This document shows, piece after piece, positions 26,231 through 35,456 of a DNA stretch of 64,000 bases. The notes below the pieces were generated by a model that had not been told where the DNA came from, did no database searches, and saw only the letters and a program-made list of their open reading frames with translations. This stretch comes from Allopusillimonas ginsengisoli. Its GTDB lineage: Bacteria > Pseudomonadota > Gammaproteobacteria > Burkholderiales > Burkholderiaceae_B. The position numbers and the translations under genes were made by a program. The first letter of the stretch is position 1. Every line of letters starts with the position of its first letter. The stretch is taken from positions 124,001 through 188,000 of the forward strand of contig RAPG01000002.1 in assembly GCA_005239165.1 (NCBI GenBank), in the 5' to 3' direction.

Positions 26231-27232
26231 TCAGGCCACCCCGGCCATCTGAGCCTGCTCGTCGGCATGGTAAGACGAACGCACCATGGCGCCCACTGCC
26301 GCATGAGAGAAACCCATGGCGTAGGCTTCTTGCTCAAGCATTTTGAACACATCGGGGTGCGCGTAGCGCAGCACGGGCAAATGATGCTCTGAAGGCTGCA
26401 GGTACTGGCCTATGGTGAGCATATCGACGTTGTGGGCGCGCATGTCTCGCATGACCTGGAGGATTTCTTCGTCGGTTTCACCCAGACCCAGCATAAGGCC
26501 AGATTTGGTCGGCACGTCAGGGCGCATAACCTTGAAGTCAGCCAGAAGCTTAAGCGAATGCATGTAATCGGAACCGGGGCGACACTGTTTGTACAGACGC
26601 GGCACGGTTTCAAGATTGTGGTTCATGACATCGGGCGGGTTGTCATTGAGAATACCCAGTGCACGGTCAAGCCGGCCACGAAAGTCTGGTACCAGCACCT
26701 CGATACGAGTAGAAGGCGAAAGCTCGCGCACATGACGTATACAGTCGGCATAATGGCCTGCGCCACCGTCACGCAGGTCATCGCGGTCAACCGACGTGAT
26801 CACCACGTATGACAAATGCATAGCGGCTATGCTTTTAGCCAGGTTGCTGGGCTCATCAACATCAAGCGGATCAGGCCGGCCATGGCCAACGTCACAGAAC
26901 GGGCAGCGACGTGTGCACTTGTCGCCCATAATCATGAAGGTAGCAGTGCCCTTGCCGAAACACTCGCCAATGTTGGGACACGACGCCTCTTCACAGACCG
27001 TGTGCAGATTATGCTCACGCAAAATACGCTTGATATCGTAAAAGCGCGAATTGGGCGCCGGGGCCCTGACGCGGATCCAGTCGGGCTTTTTAAGACGCTC
27101 GGCCTGCACCACCTTGACCGGAATACGCGACGTTTTCTCGCCCGATTTCTGTTTTTTGGTGGGATCATAATCAACGTTGCGGGGACGCACCGTCGGGTTC
27201 TGAACAACGGACTGATCAACAGGAGTAGTCAT
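26231..27232 (-). CDS. lipA: Lipoyl synthase
   Basis: Radical SAM enzyme inserting sulfur into octanoyl groups on lipoyl domains, 333 residues. The auxiliary cluster motif [12 protein letters not shown] and the radical SAM motif [10 protein letters not shown] are both present, followed by [19 protein letters not shown] and [15 protein letters not shown]. The C-terminal RSSYHADEQ serine needed by the auxiliary cluster is also visible. ATG at 27232 has AGGAAA upstream. An enoyl-CoA hydratase gene and lipB lie upstream on the same strand; lipB-lipA pairing is usual, here interrupted. Confidence 0.97.
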   Translation of the reverse strand: MTTPVDQSVVQNPTVRPRNVDYDPTKKQKSGEKTSRIPVKVVQAERLKKPDWIRVRAPAPNSRFYDIKRILREHNLHTVCEEASCPNIGECFGKGTATFMIMGDKCTRRCPFCDVGHGRPDPLDVDEPSNLAKSIAAMHLSYVVITSVDRDDLRDGGAGHYADCIRHVRELSPSTRIEVLVPDFRGRLDRALGILNDNPPDVMNHNLETVPRLYKQCRPGSDYMHSLKLLADFKVMRPDVPTKSGLMLGLGETDEEILQVMRDMRAHNVDMLTIGQYLQPSEHHLPVLRYAHPDVFKMLEQEAYAMGFSHAAVGAMVRSSYHADEQAQMAGVA

Positions 27233-27245
27233 ACGGTTTCCTGCA

Positions 27246-27263
27246 GCGAAGCCCTGGCTTCGC
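27246..27263 (-). other. Hairpin just upstream of the lipA ribosome binding site
   Basis: Exact inverted repeat GCGAAGCC (27246-27253) and GGCTTCGC (27256-27263) separated by two bases, ending five or so bases upstream of the lipA Shine-Dalgarno. No T-run follows, so it is more likely an mRNA structure affecting lipA translation or stability than a terminator. The rest of the 184-bp gap shows nothing recognisable. Confidence 0.4.
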
Positions 27264-27416
27264 GCTTATGAGCCGGGGCGTGCTTCACGCCTTCGACCCT
27301 GTTAGTGGAAAAATGTCGCCCGCTGGCACAGGCTGCAACGCCCGTCTGTCTGCATGACGACAAGGCCCTAGTGTAACGCCGCAAGCAAAAACGTAAACAC
27401 TGCCCACCAGCCTTTT

Positions 27417-28226
27417 TCAGCGCCCCTTCCACTGAGGATGACGTTTCTGCATGAAGGCATCAATCCCTTCGCCAGCGTCTTCGGCCATCATATTGCCGGC
27501 CATTACCTTGCCGGCGTACTCGTAGGCGTCTTCCAGCCCCATGCGAAACTGACGCTGATACATGGCTTTGCCCGTACGGACAGCCACCGGGCTTTTGCTG
27601 CAAATAGCCTGCACCAGTGCGTTAATTTCGGCATCGACCTGATCTTCAGGCACGGCGCGATTTATCAACCCCTGGGCAACAGCCTGCGCGGCACTAATAA
27701 ACTGACCCGTCACCAGCATCTCAAACGCCTGCTTCATGGGCATATTGCGAGTTAGCGCGACGGCGGGCGTAGAGCAGAACAGGCCTACATTAATGCCCGA
27801 CACCGCAAACCGGGCCGTATCGGCAGCAATGGCAAGGTCGCAACTGGCGACCAGCTGGCATCCGGCAGCGGTCGCAATACCATGCACGCGTGCAATGACG
27901 GGAACCGGCAGGCTGACGATACGCTGCATGACACGGCTACACTGCACAAAAAGCGCTTCGTAATATGCCTGATCGGGGTTGGCGCGCATCTGCTTCAGAT
28001 CGTGACCCGCACAAAATGCACGGCCAGCGCCCGCGATAATGACACACCGCGCGCTGTCATCGGCGGCTATCGCCTCAAGCGCCTGCTCAAGCGCGTCGAG
28101 CATTTCTTCTGACAGCGCATTGAACTGATTGGGGCGGTTAAGCGTAAGCGTGATGACGCCATCAGCATTGTCGATTAATAACAGACTGCTTTCTTCTACC
28201 TTGCCTGCGGTGCTGACTCCTGACAT
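27417..28226 (-). CDS. Enoyl-CoA hydratase/isomerase family protein
   Basis: Crotonase-fold protein of 269 residues. The CoA and oxyanion-hole segments are IIAGAGRAFCAGHDLKQM and IARVHGIATAAGCQLVASCDLAIAADTARFA, followed by FSVSGINVGLFCSTPAVALTR-like crotonase core sequence. An Asp or Glu in the usual second catalytic position is not obvious, so hydratase versus isomerase or another crotonase reaction cannot be decided. Start ATG at 28226 is chosen because AGGAGA lies seven bases upstream; a longer frame to 28259 lacks this. The 33-bp repeat array lies directly upstream. Confidence 0.85.
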   Translation of the reverse strand: MSGVSTAGKVEESSLLLIDNADGVITLTLNRPNQFNALSEEMLDALEQALEAIAADDSARCVIIAGAGRAFCAGHDLKQMRANPDQAYYEALFVQCSRVMQRIVSLPVPVIARVHGIATAAGCQLVASCDLAIAADTARFAVSGINVGLFCSTPAVALTRNMPMKQAFEMLVTGQFISAAQAVAQGLINRAVPEDQVDAEINALVQAICSKSPVAVRTGKAMYQRQFRMGLEDAYEYAGKVMAGNMMAEDAGEGIDAFMQKRHPQWKGR

Positions 28227-28260
28227 GACGAGTCTCCTGAAACACAGTTTAATTGGCACG

Positions 28261-28487
28261 GACAGCCCGGTTGGATTGCCCTGGATGCTTGATGCCCGAT
28301 TGTCCTGAATATTTTTCTTACTGACAGCCGGATGGCTCTGAATACCTGTTTTGCCGACAGCCGCATAACCCTGAATACCTGTTTTACCGACAGCCGGATT
28401 ACCCCGGATGCTTGATGTCCTGACAGCCAGATTGCTCTAAATACTTGGTCTACCGACAACCGGGCTGCTCTGAATACTTGATTGTGC
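28261..28487. repeat. 33-bp tandem repeat, five clear units plus diverged flanks
   Basis: Units beginning GACA(G/A)CC start at 28323, 28356, 28389, 28422 and 28455, exactly 33 bp apart. The unit reads GACAGCCGGATTGCTCTGAA and then TACCTGTTTTACC, with three to eight differences per copy; a partial diverged copy begins at 28261 with GACAGCCCGG. The array fills the gap between the enoyl-CoA hydratase start and the lipB stop. On the minus strand one frame is open through the array and reads as 11-residue repeats close to R-L-S-V-K-Q-V-F-R-A-I. No credible gene uses it. Confidence 0.88.
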
Positions 28488-28499
28488 TTAATACCTGAT

Positions 28500-29192
28500 T
28501 TACGGGCAAACAGGCATACCGCTGCCTTGAAGAACCGGCACTGGCGCTGCGTGTGCCGTATTACAGCGGCTGGCGAATGCATCGGCCAGCCGGGCAGCGA
28601 GCATGTCGCCCACGCCTTCAACAGTAGCGTGTACGCCGCAGGTGCGCAAATCAGTGGTTTCCAGCCCCTCGTAACCACATGGATTAATGCCCAGAAATGG
28701 GGACAGATCCATGTCAACATTGAGCGCAAGCCCGTGATAGGCACAGCCATGCCTTATCTTGATGCCAAGTGCCGCAATTTTGGCCAGCTGACTATCAAGA
28801 TGTGGCACATACACCCCGGGCGCACCGGGCTTGCGACAGGCCCCAGCCAGGCCCAGCTCTCGCAAAAAGCTAATGAGAACATCTTCAATCAAAGCCACGT
28901 ACTCTTTGACGAAAAGCTGATGGCGGCGCAGATCGATGAGGCAATAGGCCACGACCTGCCCCGGCCCGTGATACGTGACCTGGCCGCCGCGATCGGTACG
29001 CACCACCTCTGTGGCGGCGGTATTAAGCACGTGCTCAGGCTTGCCTGCCTGCCCCAGCGTGAAAACCGGCTGGTGCTCGACCAGCCAGATTTCATCGGGC
29101 GTTTCTAGGGTGCGCGCTTCAGTGAAGCTGCGCATGGCCTGCCATACTGGCAGATAGGGGGCCGGCCGCGGAAGCCATTTGATAATAGGCAT
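28500..29192 (-). CDS. lipB: Octanoyltransferase LipB
   Basis: Transfers octanoyl from acyl-carrier protein to lipoyl domains, 230 residues. Conserved features are [31 protein letters not shown], the Lys of [17 protein letters not shown], and the catalytic Cys in NPCGYEG. A frame extends upstream to 29285, but the ATG at 29192 (M-P-I-I-K-W) is the family start and lies 8 bp after the ybeD-type gene. The 20 or so residues after the conserved domain (from about NTAHAAPVP) are poorly conserved and abut the 33-bp repeat array. Confidence 0.94.
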   Translation of the reverse strand: MPIIKWLPRPAPYLPVWQAMRSFTEARTLETPDEIWLVEHQPVFTLGQAGKPEHVLNTAATEVVRTDRGGQVTYHGPGQVVAYCLIDLRRHQLFVKEYVALIEDVLISFLRELGLAGACRKPGAPGVYVPHLDSQLAKIAALGIKIRHGCAYHGLALNVDMDLSPFLGINPCGYEGLETTDLRTCGVHATVEGVGDMLAARLADAFASRCNTAHAAPVPVLQGSGMPVCP

Positions 29193-29199
29193 ACTAAGA

Positions 29200-29475
29200 C
29201 TACAGCACCATGGATACCATGTCGTGGCCATGCAGGGCGCGATACAGCTCGTCGAGCTGCTCACGCGATGTTGCGCGCACCACAAAGGTAAGACCGATAT
29301 AGTTGCCCCCGCTACTGGGGCGCATCTCTACCGTAGCCGGATCAAAACTCGGGTCAAACTGCAAGACTACCTCTGTCATGACCTGAGCAAACTCAGGGTG
29401 AACCTTGCCCATAACCTTAATGGGAAAGTCGCTGGGGTACTCGATGAGGGAGTCTTCGGGTGGGATTTCAGTCAT
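29200..29475 (-). CDS. YbeD/DUF493 family protein
   Basis: Small ACT-like-fold protein of 91 residues, beginning [23 protein letters not shown], with [29 protein letters not shown], the hallmark of the DUF493 (YbeD) family. Family members sit beside lipB in many proteobacteria, as here, and have been suggested to play a regulatory role in lipoate metabolism; the molecular role is not established. It is placed 10 bp after the aminotransferase gene and 8 bp before lipB, so a single operon is likely. Confidence 0.9.
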   Translation of the reverse strand: MTEIPPEDSLIEYPSDFPIKVMGKVHPEFAQVMTEVVLQFDPSFDPATVEMRPSSGGNYIGLTFVVRATSREQLDELYRALHGHDMVSMVL

Positions 29476-29485
29476 GGCATTTTGC

Positions 29486-30349
29486 TTAGAGTGCGGCGAT
29501 CACTTTATCGTAGCCTGCTCTGAGCGCCGCGTACACCGGGCCGGCCACGCCTTTGCCCACTGGCCTGGCGTTATAACGTGTAATTGGCAAAATTTCTTTG
29601 GTGGCTGAGGTAAGCATGAGCTCATCGGCGGTATCGACCTCAGCCTCACTGATGGCGCGAACCTCGAACGGCACATTGGCCGCAGCAGCCAGTTCTTCTA
29701 TGAGCCCGTAGCGTATGCCCTCAAGAATGAGATTGTTGCGCGGTGGTGCCAGCAGTACGCCGTTACGCACCACCCAAATATTGCAAGAAGACCCCTCTGA
29801 AAGAAAGCCATCGCGAAACTGCAATACGTCATCAACCCCTGCCTCAACAGCCTGCTGCTTGGCCAGAACGTTACCCAGCAACGAAACAGATTTGACCTCA
29901 CAGCGCAGCCAGCGGATATCAGGAATGCCTACTGCCGACAGGCCTTTTTCGCGCTTGGTCGCATCAGGTCGCGTAAACGGCGACACCATGCAAAAAATGG
30001 TTGGCTGCGCATTTTCTGGAAAGGCGTGATCACGCCTGGCCACCCCGCGTGTAACTTGTATGTACACCATGCAGTCGCCCAACCCTGAACGCGCGATCAT
30101 GTCAGTAACCAGCGCGCGCCAGTTGTCGCGTGTCATGCCGGTGTCAATGCCGATAGCTGTCAGGCTGCGCTCAAGGCGGGCCAGATGGCCCTCCATGCGA
30201 AACGGCTTGCCCTGATAGGCCGGCACGACGTCATATATACCGTCCCCAAAGATAAAACCTCGGTCAAGCACCGAGATTTTCGCGTCACCAAGCCGCACAT
30301 ACTGGCCATTCAGATAGACGATACTGTCATTATCGACATCGGGGATCAT
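29486..30349 (-). CDS. dat: D-amino acid aminotransferase (fold-type IV)
   Basis: PLP enzyme of class IV, 287 residues. VYLNGQYVRLGDAKISVLDRGFIFGDGIYDVVPAY is the typical D-amino acid transaminase start, the Schiff-base lysine is in CEVKSVSLLGNVLAKQ, and FLSEGSSCNIWVV follows. The enzyme would supply D-Ala/D-Glu; the next gene upstream is a D-Ala-D-Ala carboxypeptidase, giving a cell-wall theme. A branched-chain aminotransferase or ADC lyase is less likely because of the GIYDVVPAYQG motif. A terminator lies between it and the carboxypeptidase gene, so it should have its own promoter. Confidence 0.87.
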   Translation of the reverse strand: MIPDVDNDSIVYLNGQYVRLGDAKISVLDRGFIFGDGIYDVVPAYQGKPFRMEGHLARLERSLTAIGIDTGMTRDNWRALVTDMIARSGLGDCMVYIQVTRGVARRDHAFPENAQPTIFCMVSPFTRPDATKREKGLSAVGIPDIRWLRCEVKSVSLLGNVLAKQQAVEAGVDDVLQFRDGFLSEGSSCNIWVVRNGVLLAPPRNNLILEGIRYGLIEELAAAANVPFEVRAISEAEVDTADELMLTSATKEILPITRYNARPVGKGVAGPVYAALRAGYDKVIAAL

Positions 30350-30363
30350 TCTTTATGCCTTGA

Positions 30364-30388
30364 GAAAAAGGCCGGCGCCATGCCGGCC
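30364..30388 (-). terminator. Intrinsic terminator after the D,D-carboxypeptidase gene
   Basis: Arms GGCCGGC (30370-30376) and GCCGGCC (30382-30388) with a five-base loop; on the minus strand the stem is followed by five T residues. It is 32 bp after the carboxypeptidase stop and just before the aminotransferase start. Confidence 0.8.
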
Positions 30389-30420
30389 CTGAAACGACAA
30401 CCGCAGCGTCGCCAACGCGA

Positions 30421-31650
30421 CTACTGAAACATCAGCCGTACTTTGTCGTAGACACGGCCAAAAAACCCGGCCTGAGGCACGTCGGCAAGAATGTAAAGAG
30501 GCTCTTGCTGCAGCACCTTGCCGTCAAGCGAAAGCGACAGCGTGCCCACTTTGGTGCCTTTTGTCAGCGGTGCGATCAGTGGCTGTGTATATTGCGCGAC
30601 AGGCTTAACGTCTTGCGCCTTGCCACGCGGCACAGTCACCCAGGTGTCAGACAGCGCACCCAGAGCGACTGACTCGGCTTCGCCTTCCCAAACGCGGGCA
30701 TTGACTGCGGGCTTTTCGTTATCAAACAACTTGACGGTGTCAAAGTTTTGGAAGCTCCAGTTAAGCAGCTTCAGACTGCTCTCAGTGCGTGCTGCATCAC
30801 TGGGCGCACCCACCAGCACTGAAATAACCCGTCGACCGTCGCGCATGGCGGTGCTTACCAGGCAATACCCCGCAGACTGCGTATGGCCGGTTTTCAGGCC
30901 GTCAACACTGGGGTCGCTCCAGAGCAGGCGATTGCGATTGTGCTGCTTGATATTGTTGAAGGTGTATTCTTTTTGGCTGTAGTAGTGCAGGTACTTGGGA
31001 AACCGAGTAACCAGATTTTTGGCCATAATGGCCAGATCATGCACCGTAGTAAGGTGCTGAGGCCCCGGAAGGCCAGAAGAATTTTCAAAATGGGTGCCCG
31101 TCAGCCCCTGACGCGCCGCTTCTTCGTTCATGAGTGCAGCAAAGGCGCTTTCGCTGCCAGCAACCGCCTCGGCCAGCGCCACCGTGGCATCATTACCCGA
31201 CTGCACGATAACGCCCTGCAGCAACTGGTCAACCGTAACATCCATACCCGGCTTGATAAACATGCGCGAGCCTTCGGTTTTCCAGGCTTTTTCAGAAACG
31301 TTTATTTTCTGATCTAGGGACAGGCGGCCATTTTCGATGGCATCGAACACCACGTAGGCAGACATGATTTTGGTCAGCGAAGCCGGCTCGACCGCGTCGT
31401 CAACATTTTGCGCGGTGATCACCTGACCGCTGTTTGCATCCAGGGTTAGCCAGGCCTTTGCGGCAAGCGTAGGCGCGGGCACGGGGGCCAGTTCGCCGAC
31501 CATAGAAACAGCAGTTTGGGCAGGCGAAGAAGCAGCAGGCGCGGCGGGTGCCTCTTGAGCGCCCGAAAACGCGGGGGCCAGCACAATGGCGGTACCTGCG
31601 GCAAAATGAGCGATAAATGAAAACCGGCGGCGTAGTAGTGAATGGATCAT
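30421..31650 (-). CDS. dacA: D-alanyl-D-alanine carboxypeptidase (PBP5/6 type)
   Basis: Low-molecular-mass penicillin-binding protein that trims the terminal D-Ala from peptidoglycan pentapeptides; 409 residues. Signal peptide (residues about 8-30, ending SGAQ), then the three active-site motifs: S-x-x-K in PASLTKIMSAY, S-x-N in QSGNDATVALAE and K-T-G in DGLKTGHTQSAGY. A C-terminal beta domain and an amphipathic end (FFGRVYDKVRLMFQ) for membrane attachment are visible. The ATG at 31650 directly precedes the signal peptide; a longer open frame to 31791 overlaps the upstream hydrolase gene and was rejected. Confidence 0.94.
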   Translation of the reverse strand: MIHSLLRRRFSFIAHFAAGTAIVLAPAFSGAQEAPAAPAASSPAQTAVSMVGELAPVPAPTLAAKAWLTLDANSGQVITAQNVDDAVEPASLTKIMSAYVVFDAIENGRLSLDQKINVSEKAWKTEGSRMFIKPGMDVTVDQLLQGVIVQSGNDATVALAEAVAGSESAFAALMNEEAARQGLTGTHFENSSGLPGPQHLTTVHDLAIMAKNLVTRFPKYLHYYSQKEYTFNNIKQHNRNRLLWSDPSVDGLKTGHTQSAGYCLVSTAMRDGRRVISVLVGAPSDAARTESSLKLLNWSFQNFDTVKLFDNEKPAVNARVWEGEAESVALGALSDTWVTVPRGKAQDVKPVAQYTQPLIAPLTKGTKVGTLSLSLDGKVLQQEPLYILADVPQAGFFGRVYDKVRLMFQ

Positions 31651-31678
31651 CGGCAATATCGTCAGTAAAAAAGTGGAT

Positions 31679-32332
31679 TCAGAGGGCAGCCAGCCGCTGC
31701 ATGAGCAACTGCTTAAGGGTAATGAGCCGGCCATGAAAGAAGTGGCTTGCGTCTGGTACGACGACCATGGGCACCTGATGCTCGCGGGCAAAGCTCATGG
31801 CCTCAGACAGCGGAACGACCTCATCGGCTTCGCCATGCACCAGCAGCGTGTCATCGGGAATATTGATCTCACGAAACCTGAAACGTTCAACCGCAGTACC
31901 AAATAATAACAGCGCGTCAGGCACAGACAGATTCTGCTCGCCACGCGCGGCATACAGTTGCGCGGCAACCGACGTGCCAAATGAAAACCCGGCCAGAACC
32001 CATTTACCGGCCACGAGTTGCGGGTAGGCCTCTTCAAACTGGGTAACCAGCTGCTGCATATCGGCGGTTTCGCCCACGGCAGCATCGAATTCACCCTCTG
32101 AGGCGCCCACGCCCCGAAAATTTGGCCTTACCGCCACCAGCCCACGCTGTATGCAGGAACGGGATATCGTCGTGACCACTTTGTTGTCGCGGCTACCACC
32201 ATGCAAAGGGTGAGGGTGCAGCACCAGCGCCCACCCCTGGGGCTCGTCATCCGGAAAGTCGATAATACAGTCGATGGCCCCGGCCTGGCCCTGAAAAACA
32301 ATATTCTGGGTACGCACAAGCATTACTACCAT
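31679..32332 (-). CDS. Alpha/beta hydrolase
   Basis: Alpha/beta-hydrolase of 217 residues, of the short type annotated as CocE/NonD or dienelactone-hydrolase-like. VLHPHPLHGGSRDNKVV (oxyanion region), RPNFRGVGASEGEFD, the nucleophile elbow GFSFGT, an acid in LLVHGEADEVVPL and the His in PDASHFFHGRL form a complete catalytic triad. The substrate is unknown. It precedes the carboxypeptidase gene by 28 bp and may be cotranscribed; birA diverges upstream. Confidence 0.85.
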   Translation of the reverse strand: MVVMLVRTQNIVFQGQAGAIDCIIDFPDDEPQGWALVLHPHPLHGGSRDNKVVTTISRSCIQRGLVAVRPNFRGVGASEGEFDAAVGETADMQQLVTQFEEAYPQLVAGKWVLAGFSFGTSVAAQLYAARGEQNLSVPDALLLFGTAVERFRFREINIPDDTLLVHGEADEVVPLSEAMSFAREHQVPMVVVPDASHFFHGRLITLKQLLMQRLAAL

Positions 32333-32394
32333 TTTGAGTTATAAACAAAGGCTGGCCCATTTTACGCCACCTGAATACTCGCAACCTCATATCG

Positions 32395-33273
32395 ATGACT
32401 TCCCCATTTACCCCCCCCTTGCCCGCGCCTGCCGAGATGGTCTCGCAGCTTGGTGCCGCCCTGCCCGCCTTCAAGCAATTAAGGTGGGTGGACAGCACAG
32501 AATCCACAAACGCCGACCTGCTTGCACTGGCCCGCAGCGACCACGGCCCTGTGGCACGCCCCTGGCTGCTGGGCGCCCATTTGCAAGAACGGGGCCGGGG
32601 GCGGGCAGGCCGAAGCTGGCAAAACCGCGCCGGTGCCAACCTGATGTTTTCCTGTGCATTTGATGTGTTCCTGCCCTCGCGCCAGTTGCCTACGCTATCA
32701 CCGCTGGTAGGCCTGGCTGCCAGCGAGGCTTTGCGCTCATTGATTTCACCCCCGCTGCAAAGCCATATCTCCATGAAATGGCCTAACGATGTTCAGTGGC
32801 GTTTCGCCAAGCTGGCAGGAATACTCGTTGAAACCACCCGCGCGGGCACCTCGCCCTTCACCCCTGACCACTACGTGGCCATTATTGGCATGGGCATTAA
32901 CCTTGACGACGCGCGGGCATTAAGCCAGTCGCTGAACCGGCGCGTGGCAGACTGGTCTGAAATCGCCCGCGAAGACCACTTGGCCGCCAGCACAAGCGCC
33001 GCCATGATCGTCGCACGCATCGCCCAGGCCTGGTATGACAGCCTCAATGAGGTCACGGCCTATGGCTTCGAATCTATGCCAGACCGCTACGCAAAAGTAG
33101 ACGCCCTGGCAGGCCAGCATATTCATGTTCTGGATAACGGCCGCATCCTGCAGGCAGGTATTGCCTGCGGCATAGACACAGAGGGACACTTGCTGGTGCG
33201 CACCCCCGACGGTGAGATTCCCATACATGTCGGCGAGGTATCGGTACGGCCACGCGAGGAGCACGGAGCATGA
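32395..33273 (+). CDS. birA: Biotin-[acetyl-CoA-carboxylase] ligase (monofunctional BirA)
   Basis: Activates biotin with ATP and attaches it to the carboxyl carrier protein, 292 residues. WVDSTESTNADLL, the biotinyl-AMP loop QERGRGRAGRSWQN (GRGRxGRxW), then SMKWPNDVQW and AGILVETT are all conserved, and the C-terminal SH3-like domain follows. The N-terminal helix-turn-helix of E. coli BirA is absent, so it is not expected to repress biotin genes. The stop overlaps the coaX start by 4 bp (ATGA), a pairing typical of Burkholderiales. Confidence 0.94.
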   Translation: MTSPFTPPLPAPAEMVSQLGAALPAFKQLRWVDSTESTNADLLALARSDHGPVARPWLLGAHLQERGRGRAGRSWQNRAGANLMFSCAFDVFLPSRQLPTLSPLVGLAASEALRSLISPPLQSHISMKWPNDVQWRFAKLAGILVETTRAGTSPFTPDHYVAIIGMGINLDDARALSQSLNRRVADWSEIAREDHLAASTSAAMIVARIAQAWYDSLNEVTAYGFESMPDRYAKVDALAGQHIHVLDNGRILQAGIACGIDTEGHLLVRTPDGEIPIHVGEVSVRPREEHGA

Positions 33274-34079
33274 ATCTGCTTATTGATGTGGGCAACACCC
33301 GAATCAAACTGGGCTGGGTTAACAACGGTTTGCGTGAAAGCCACAGCCTTGCCCTGGGCCACCACGAAATCGAACGCATGCGCGACTGGCTGGCGCAGCT
33401 GCATATGCCGCCGTCAGCAGCGACAGGCGTTAACGTCGCCGGCCCGTACATTGCTCAGGCCATTGATGAAATCCTCACCTCTCAAGTCGACATAAAAGCC
33501 ACGTGGGTTCACAGCCAGCCGCATGCCGCCGGCGTGCGCAATGCGTACGACCACCAGCAACTGGGCGCAGACCGCTGGGTCGCCATGGTGGGGCTGGCGG
33601 GGCACATTACACCCGACGACGACAGACCACTGATGCTGGCCAGTTTCGGCACCACAACCACAATAGACACCCTGGAACCACCAGATCAGACCGACGGCGA
33701 CACCACCGCCGTGTTTCTGGGCGGGCTGATCTTGCCCGGCCCCCTGCTGATGACGCAATCGCTGGCAACCGGCACGGCGCAACTGCCTGTGGCCGACAGC
33801 CCGGCAGCCGCATTTCCGCTGCATACCCACGAAGCCATCAGCAGCGGCATCGCCGCCGCACAAACAGGCGCCCTCTTGCGACAATGGCGCGAAGTGCTAG
33901 CACGCCATGGGCGTGCGCCCCGCCTGTACAGTTCAGGGGGCGGATGGCCGCTGGTAGAAAAAGAAATGCATCGCACCATGGCGCGTGCCCAGGCAGACCT
34001 GGGGCTTGCTCAGCAACCCATACACTGGCTGCCCTCACCCGTGCTCGACGGGCTGGCCCAGCTGGCTGCCATAGCGTAA
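33270..34079 (+). CDS. coaX: Type III pantothenate kinase
   Basis: First step of coenzyme A synthesis, 269 residues, ASKHA fold. LLIDVGNTRIKLGW (phosphate 1 loop), the GADRWVAMVG motif containing the catalytic Asp, FGTTTTIDTL and GLILPGPLLM are typical. Type III enzymes are not inhibited by CoA and need a monovalent cation. It is translationally coupled to birA and followed by a converging small membrane-protein gene. Confidence 0.93.
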   Translation: MNLLIDVGNTRIKLGWVNNGLRESHSLALGHHEIERMRDWLAQLHMPPSAATGVNVAGPYIAQAIDEILTSQVDIKATWVHSQPHAAGVRNAYDHQQLGADRWVAMVGLAGHITPDDDRPLMLASFGTTTTIDTLEPPDQTDGDTTAVFLGGLILPGPLLMTQSLATGTAQLPVADSPAAAFPLHTHEAISSGIAAAQTGALLRQWREVLARHGRAPRLYSSGGGWPLVEKEMHRTMARAQADLGLAQQPIHWLPSPVLDGLAQLAAIA

Positions 34080-34153
34080 ACACAACGAGGTAAAACGGGC
34101 ACGCATGGCGCTGCGTGCGCCACACCAACATGAAGCCCCGGCGTACAAAACGA

Positions 34154-34369
34154 CTACCTTGCGGCAGGCGCGGCTGATTTTGAAGGCTTATGGCCTGACG
34201 CCGTCTGGCTGACGGGCAAAGGCGTTTTGAGCGTAATGGAAGACTGATTGCGTTCTGAAAGCTGCCGGGGTTGCCGGCCCTGCTCGCTGGGCGGGGGCCC
34301 GAACAAGCCCTGGCCCAGGGCCAGCACAGCTAAATTTGCGAAAACAACAAGAAGAAATAAGGAACGCAT
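34154..34369 (-). CDS. Small secreted or membrane-anchored hypothetical protein
   Basis: 71 residues starting M-R-S-L-F-L-L-V-V-F-A with a hydrophobic segment (3-18) that could be a signal anchor, then GQGLFGPPPSEQGRQPRQL and a low-complexity Ser/Pro/Ala/Lys tail. Proteins with this start occur next to coaX in related Alcaligenaceae; their function is unknown to me. A longer in-frame start at 34423 adds a second hydrophobic stretch, but the ATG at 34369 is preferred because the conserved segment begins there. The 190 bp up to galU hold no other feature I can name. Confidence 0.6.
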   Translation of the reverse strand: MRSLFLLVVFANLAVLALGQGLFGPPPSEQGRQPRQLSERNQSSITLKTPLPVSQTASGHKPSKSAAPAAR

Positions 34370-34560
34370 GGTGAGGGCACACCCGAAAAAACCAGCAAGG
34401 CACAGTGTAAACTTTATGCACATAGTTTAAAACAGACGGCATGTGTTGCAGACTATGCCCAAAACCTGCAGGCCGTTGCGGCCCACTGCAGCCCCCGGGC
34501 ATGCAAATTGCACAGCAGTCAGCACCTTCATAACGGCCAACTCGCCTTACAACGCATTCT

Positions 34561-35397
34561 ATGAAACCAATACGAAAAGCTGTTTTCCCGGTTGCAGGCC
34601 TTGGCACCCGCTTTCTTCCGGCTACCAAAGCCATGCCCAAAGAAATGCTGCCCATTGTCGACAAGCCACTGATCCAGTATGCCGTCGAAGAAGCCATTGC
34701 TGCCGGCATTACCGACCTCATTTTTATTACCGGGCGCAATAAGCGGGCCATAGAAGATCACTTTGACAGCGTTCCTGAGCTAGAGGCAGAGCTGGAAGCC
34801 AAGCACAAAATTGAAATGCTCGATATGGTGCGCAATATTATCCCGGCCCACGTCAACTGTATTTACACCCGCCAGCATGCCCCGCTTGGCCTGGGACATG
34901 CCGTGCTTTGCGCCGCCCCCATCGTCGGCAACGAGCCATTTGCCGTCTTGCTGGCCGATGACCTTATTGATGCACGCACATCAGTCACGCGTCAGCTTGT
35001 AGACGCAGCCCACCAGCAAAATGGCAGCATCATTGCCATTCAAGACGTGGCGCGCGAACACACCAACAAATACGGCATTATTTCGGGCGAAGCCGTTAAC
35101 GCAACAACCACCCAGTTGTCAGGCATAGTAGAAAAGCCCAGCCCAGAGCAGGCTCCTTCAACACTGGCAGTGGTGGGTCGATATGTGCTGGAGCCTGAAA
35201 TTTTCGAGCATCTGCGCCAGACACAAAAGGGCGTGGGCGGCGAAATACAGCTGACCGACGGCATTGCCAGCCTGCTAAAAACCCGGGCGGTGTTTGGCTT
35301 GCGCTACGAAGGCGACCGGTATGACTGCGGCAGTAAGGCTGGCTTTTTTCATGCAACGCTGGCCCTTGGCAAGAAATATCATGGGCTGGAGCCCTGA
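34561..35397 (+). CDS. galU: UTP-glucose-1-phosphate uridylyltransferase
   Basis: Makes UDP-glucose from UTP and glucose 1-phosphate, 278 residues. The nucleotide-binding [25 protein letters not shown] signature is intact, followed by [21 protein letters not shown] and GEIQLTDGI. It supplies UDP-glucose for galE next door and for LPS and surface sugars; it converges on galE with about 60 bp between. No terminator is convincing there. Confidence 0.96.
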   Translation: MKPIRKAVFPVAGLGTRFLPATKAMPKEMLPIVDKPLIQYAVEEAIAAGITDLIFITGRNKRAIEDHFDSVPELEAELEAKHKIEMLDMVRNIIPAHVNCIYTRQHAPLGLGHAVLCAAPIVGNEPFAVLLADDLIDARTSVTRQLVDAAHQQNGSIIAIQDVAREHTNKYGIISGEAVNATTTQLSGIVEKPSPEQAPSTLAVVGRYVLEPEIFEHLRQTQKGVGGEIQLTDGIASLLKTRAVFGLRYEGDRYDCGSKAGFFHATLALGKKYHGLEP

Positions 35398-35456
35398 GTT
35401 AGACAGGCTACTTTGACCCATGGATTAAAGGCTGTAGGCCTTGGCACCGCCTTAGC

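Noticed and set aside
28196..28750. Long minus-strand open frame through the 33-bp array
   Set aside because: It overlaps lipB and the start of the enoyl-CoA hydratase gene, its open length is explained by the repeat period, and it has no recognisable domain.
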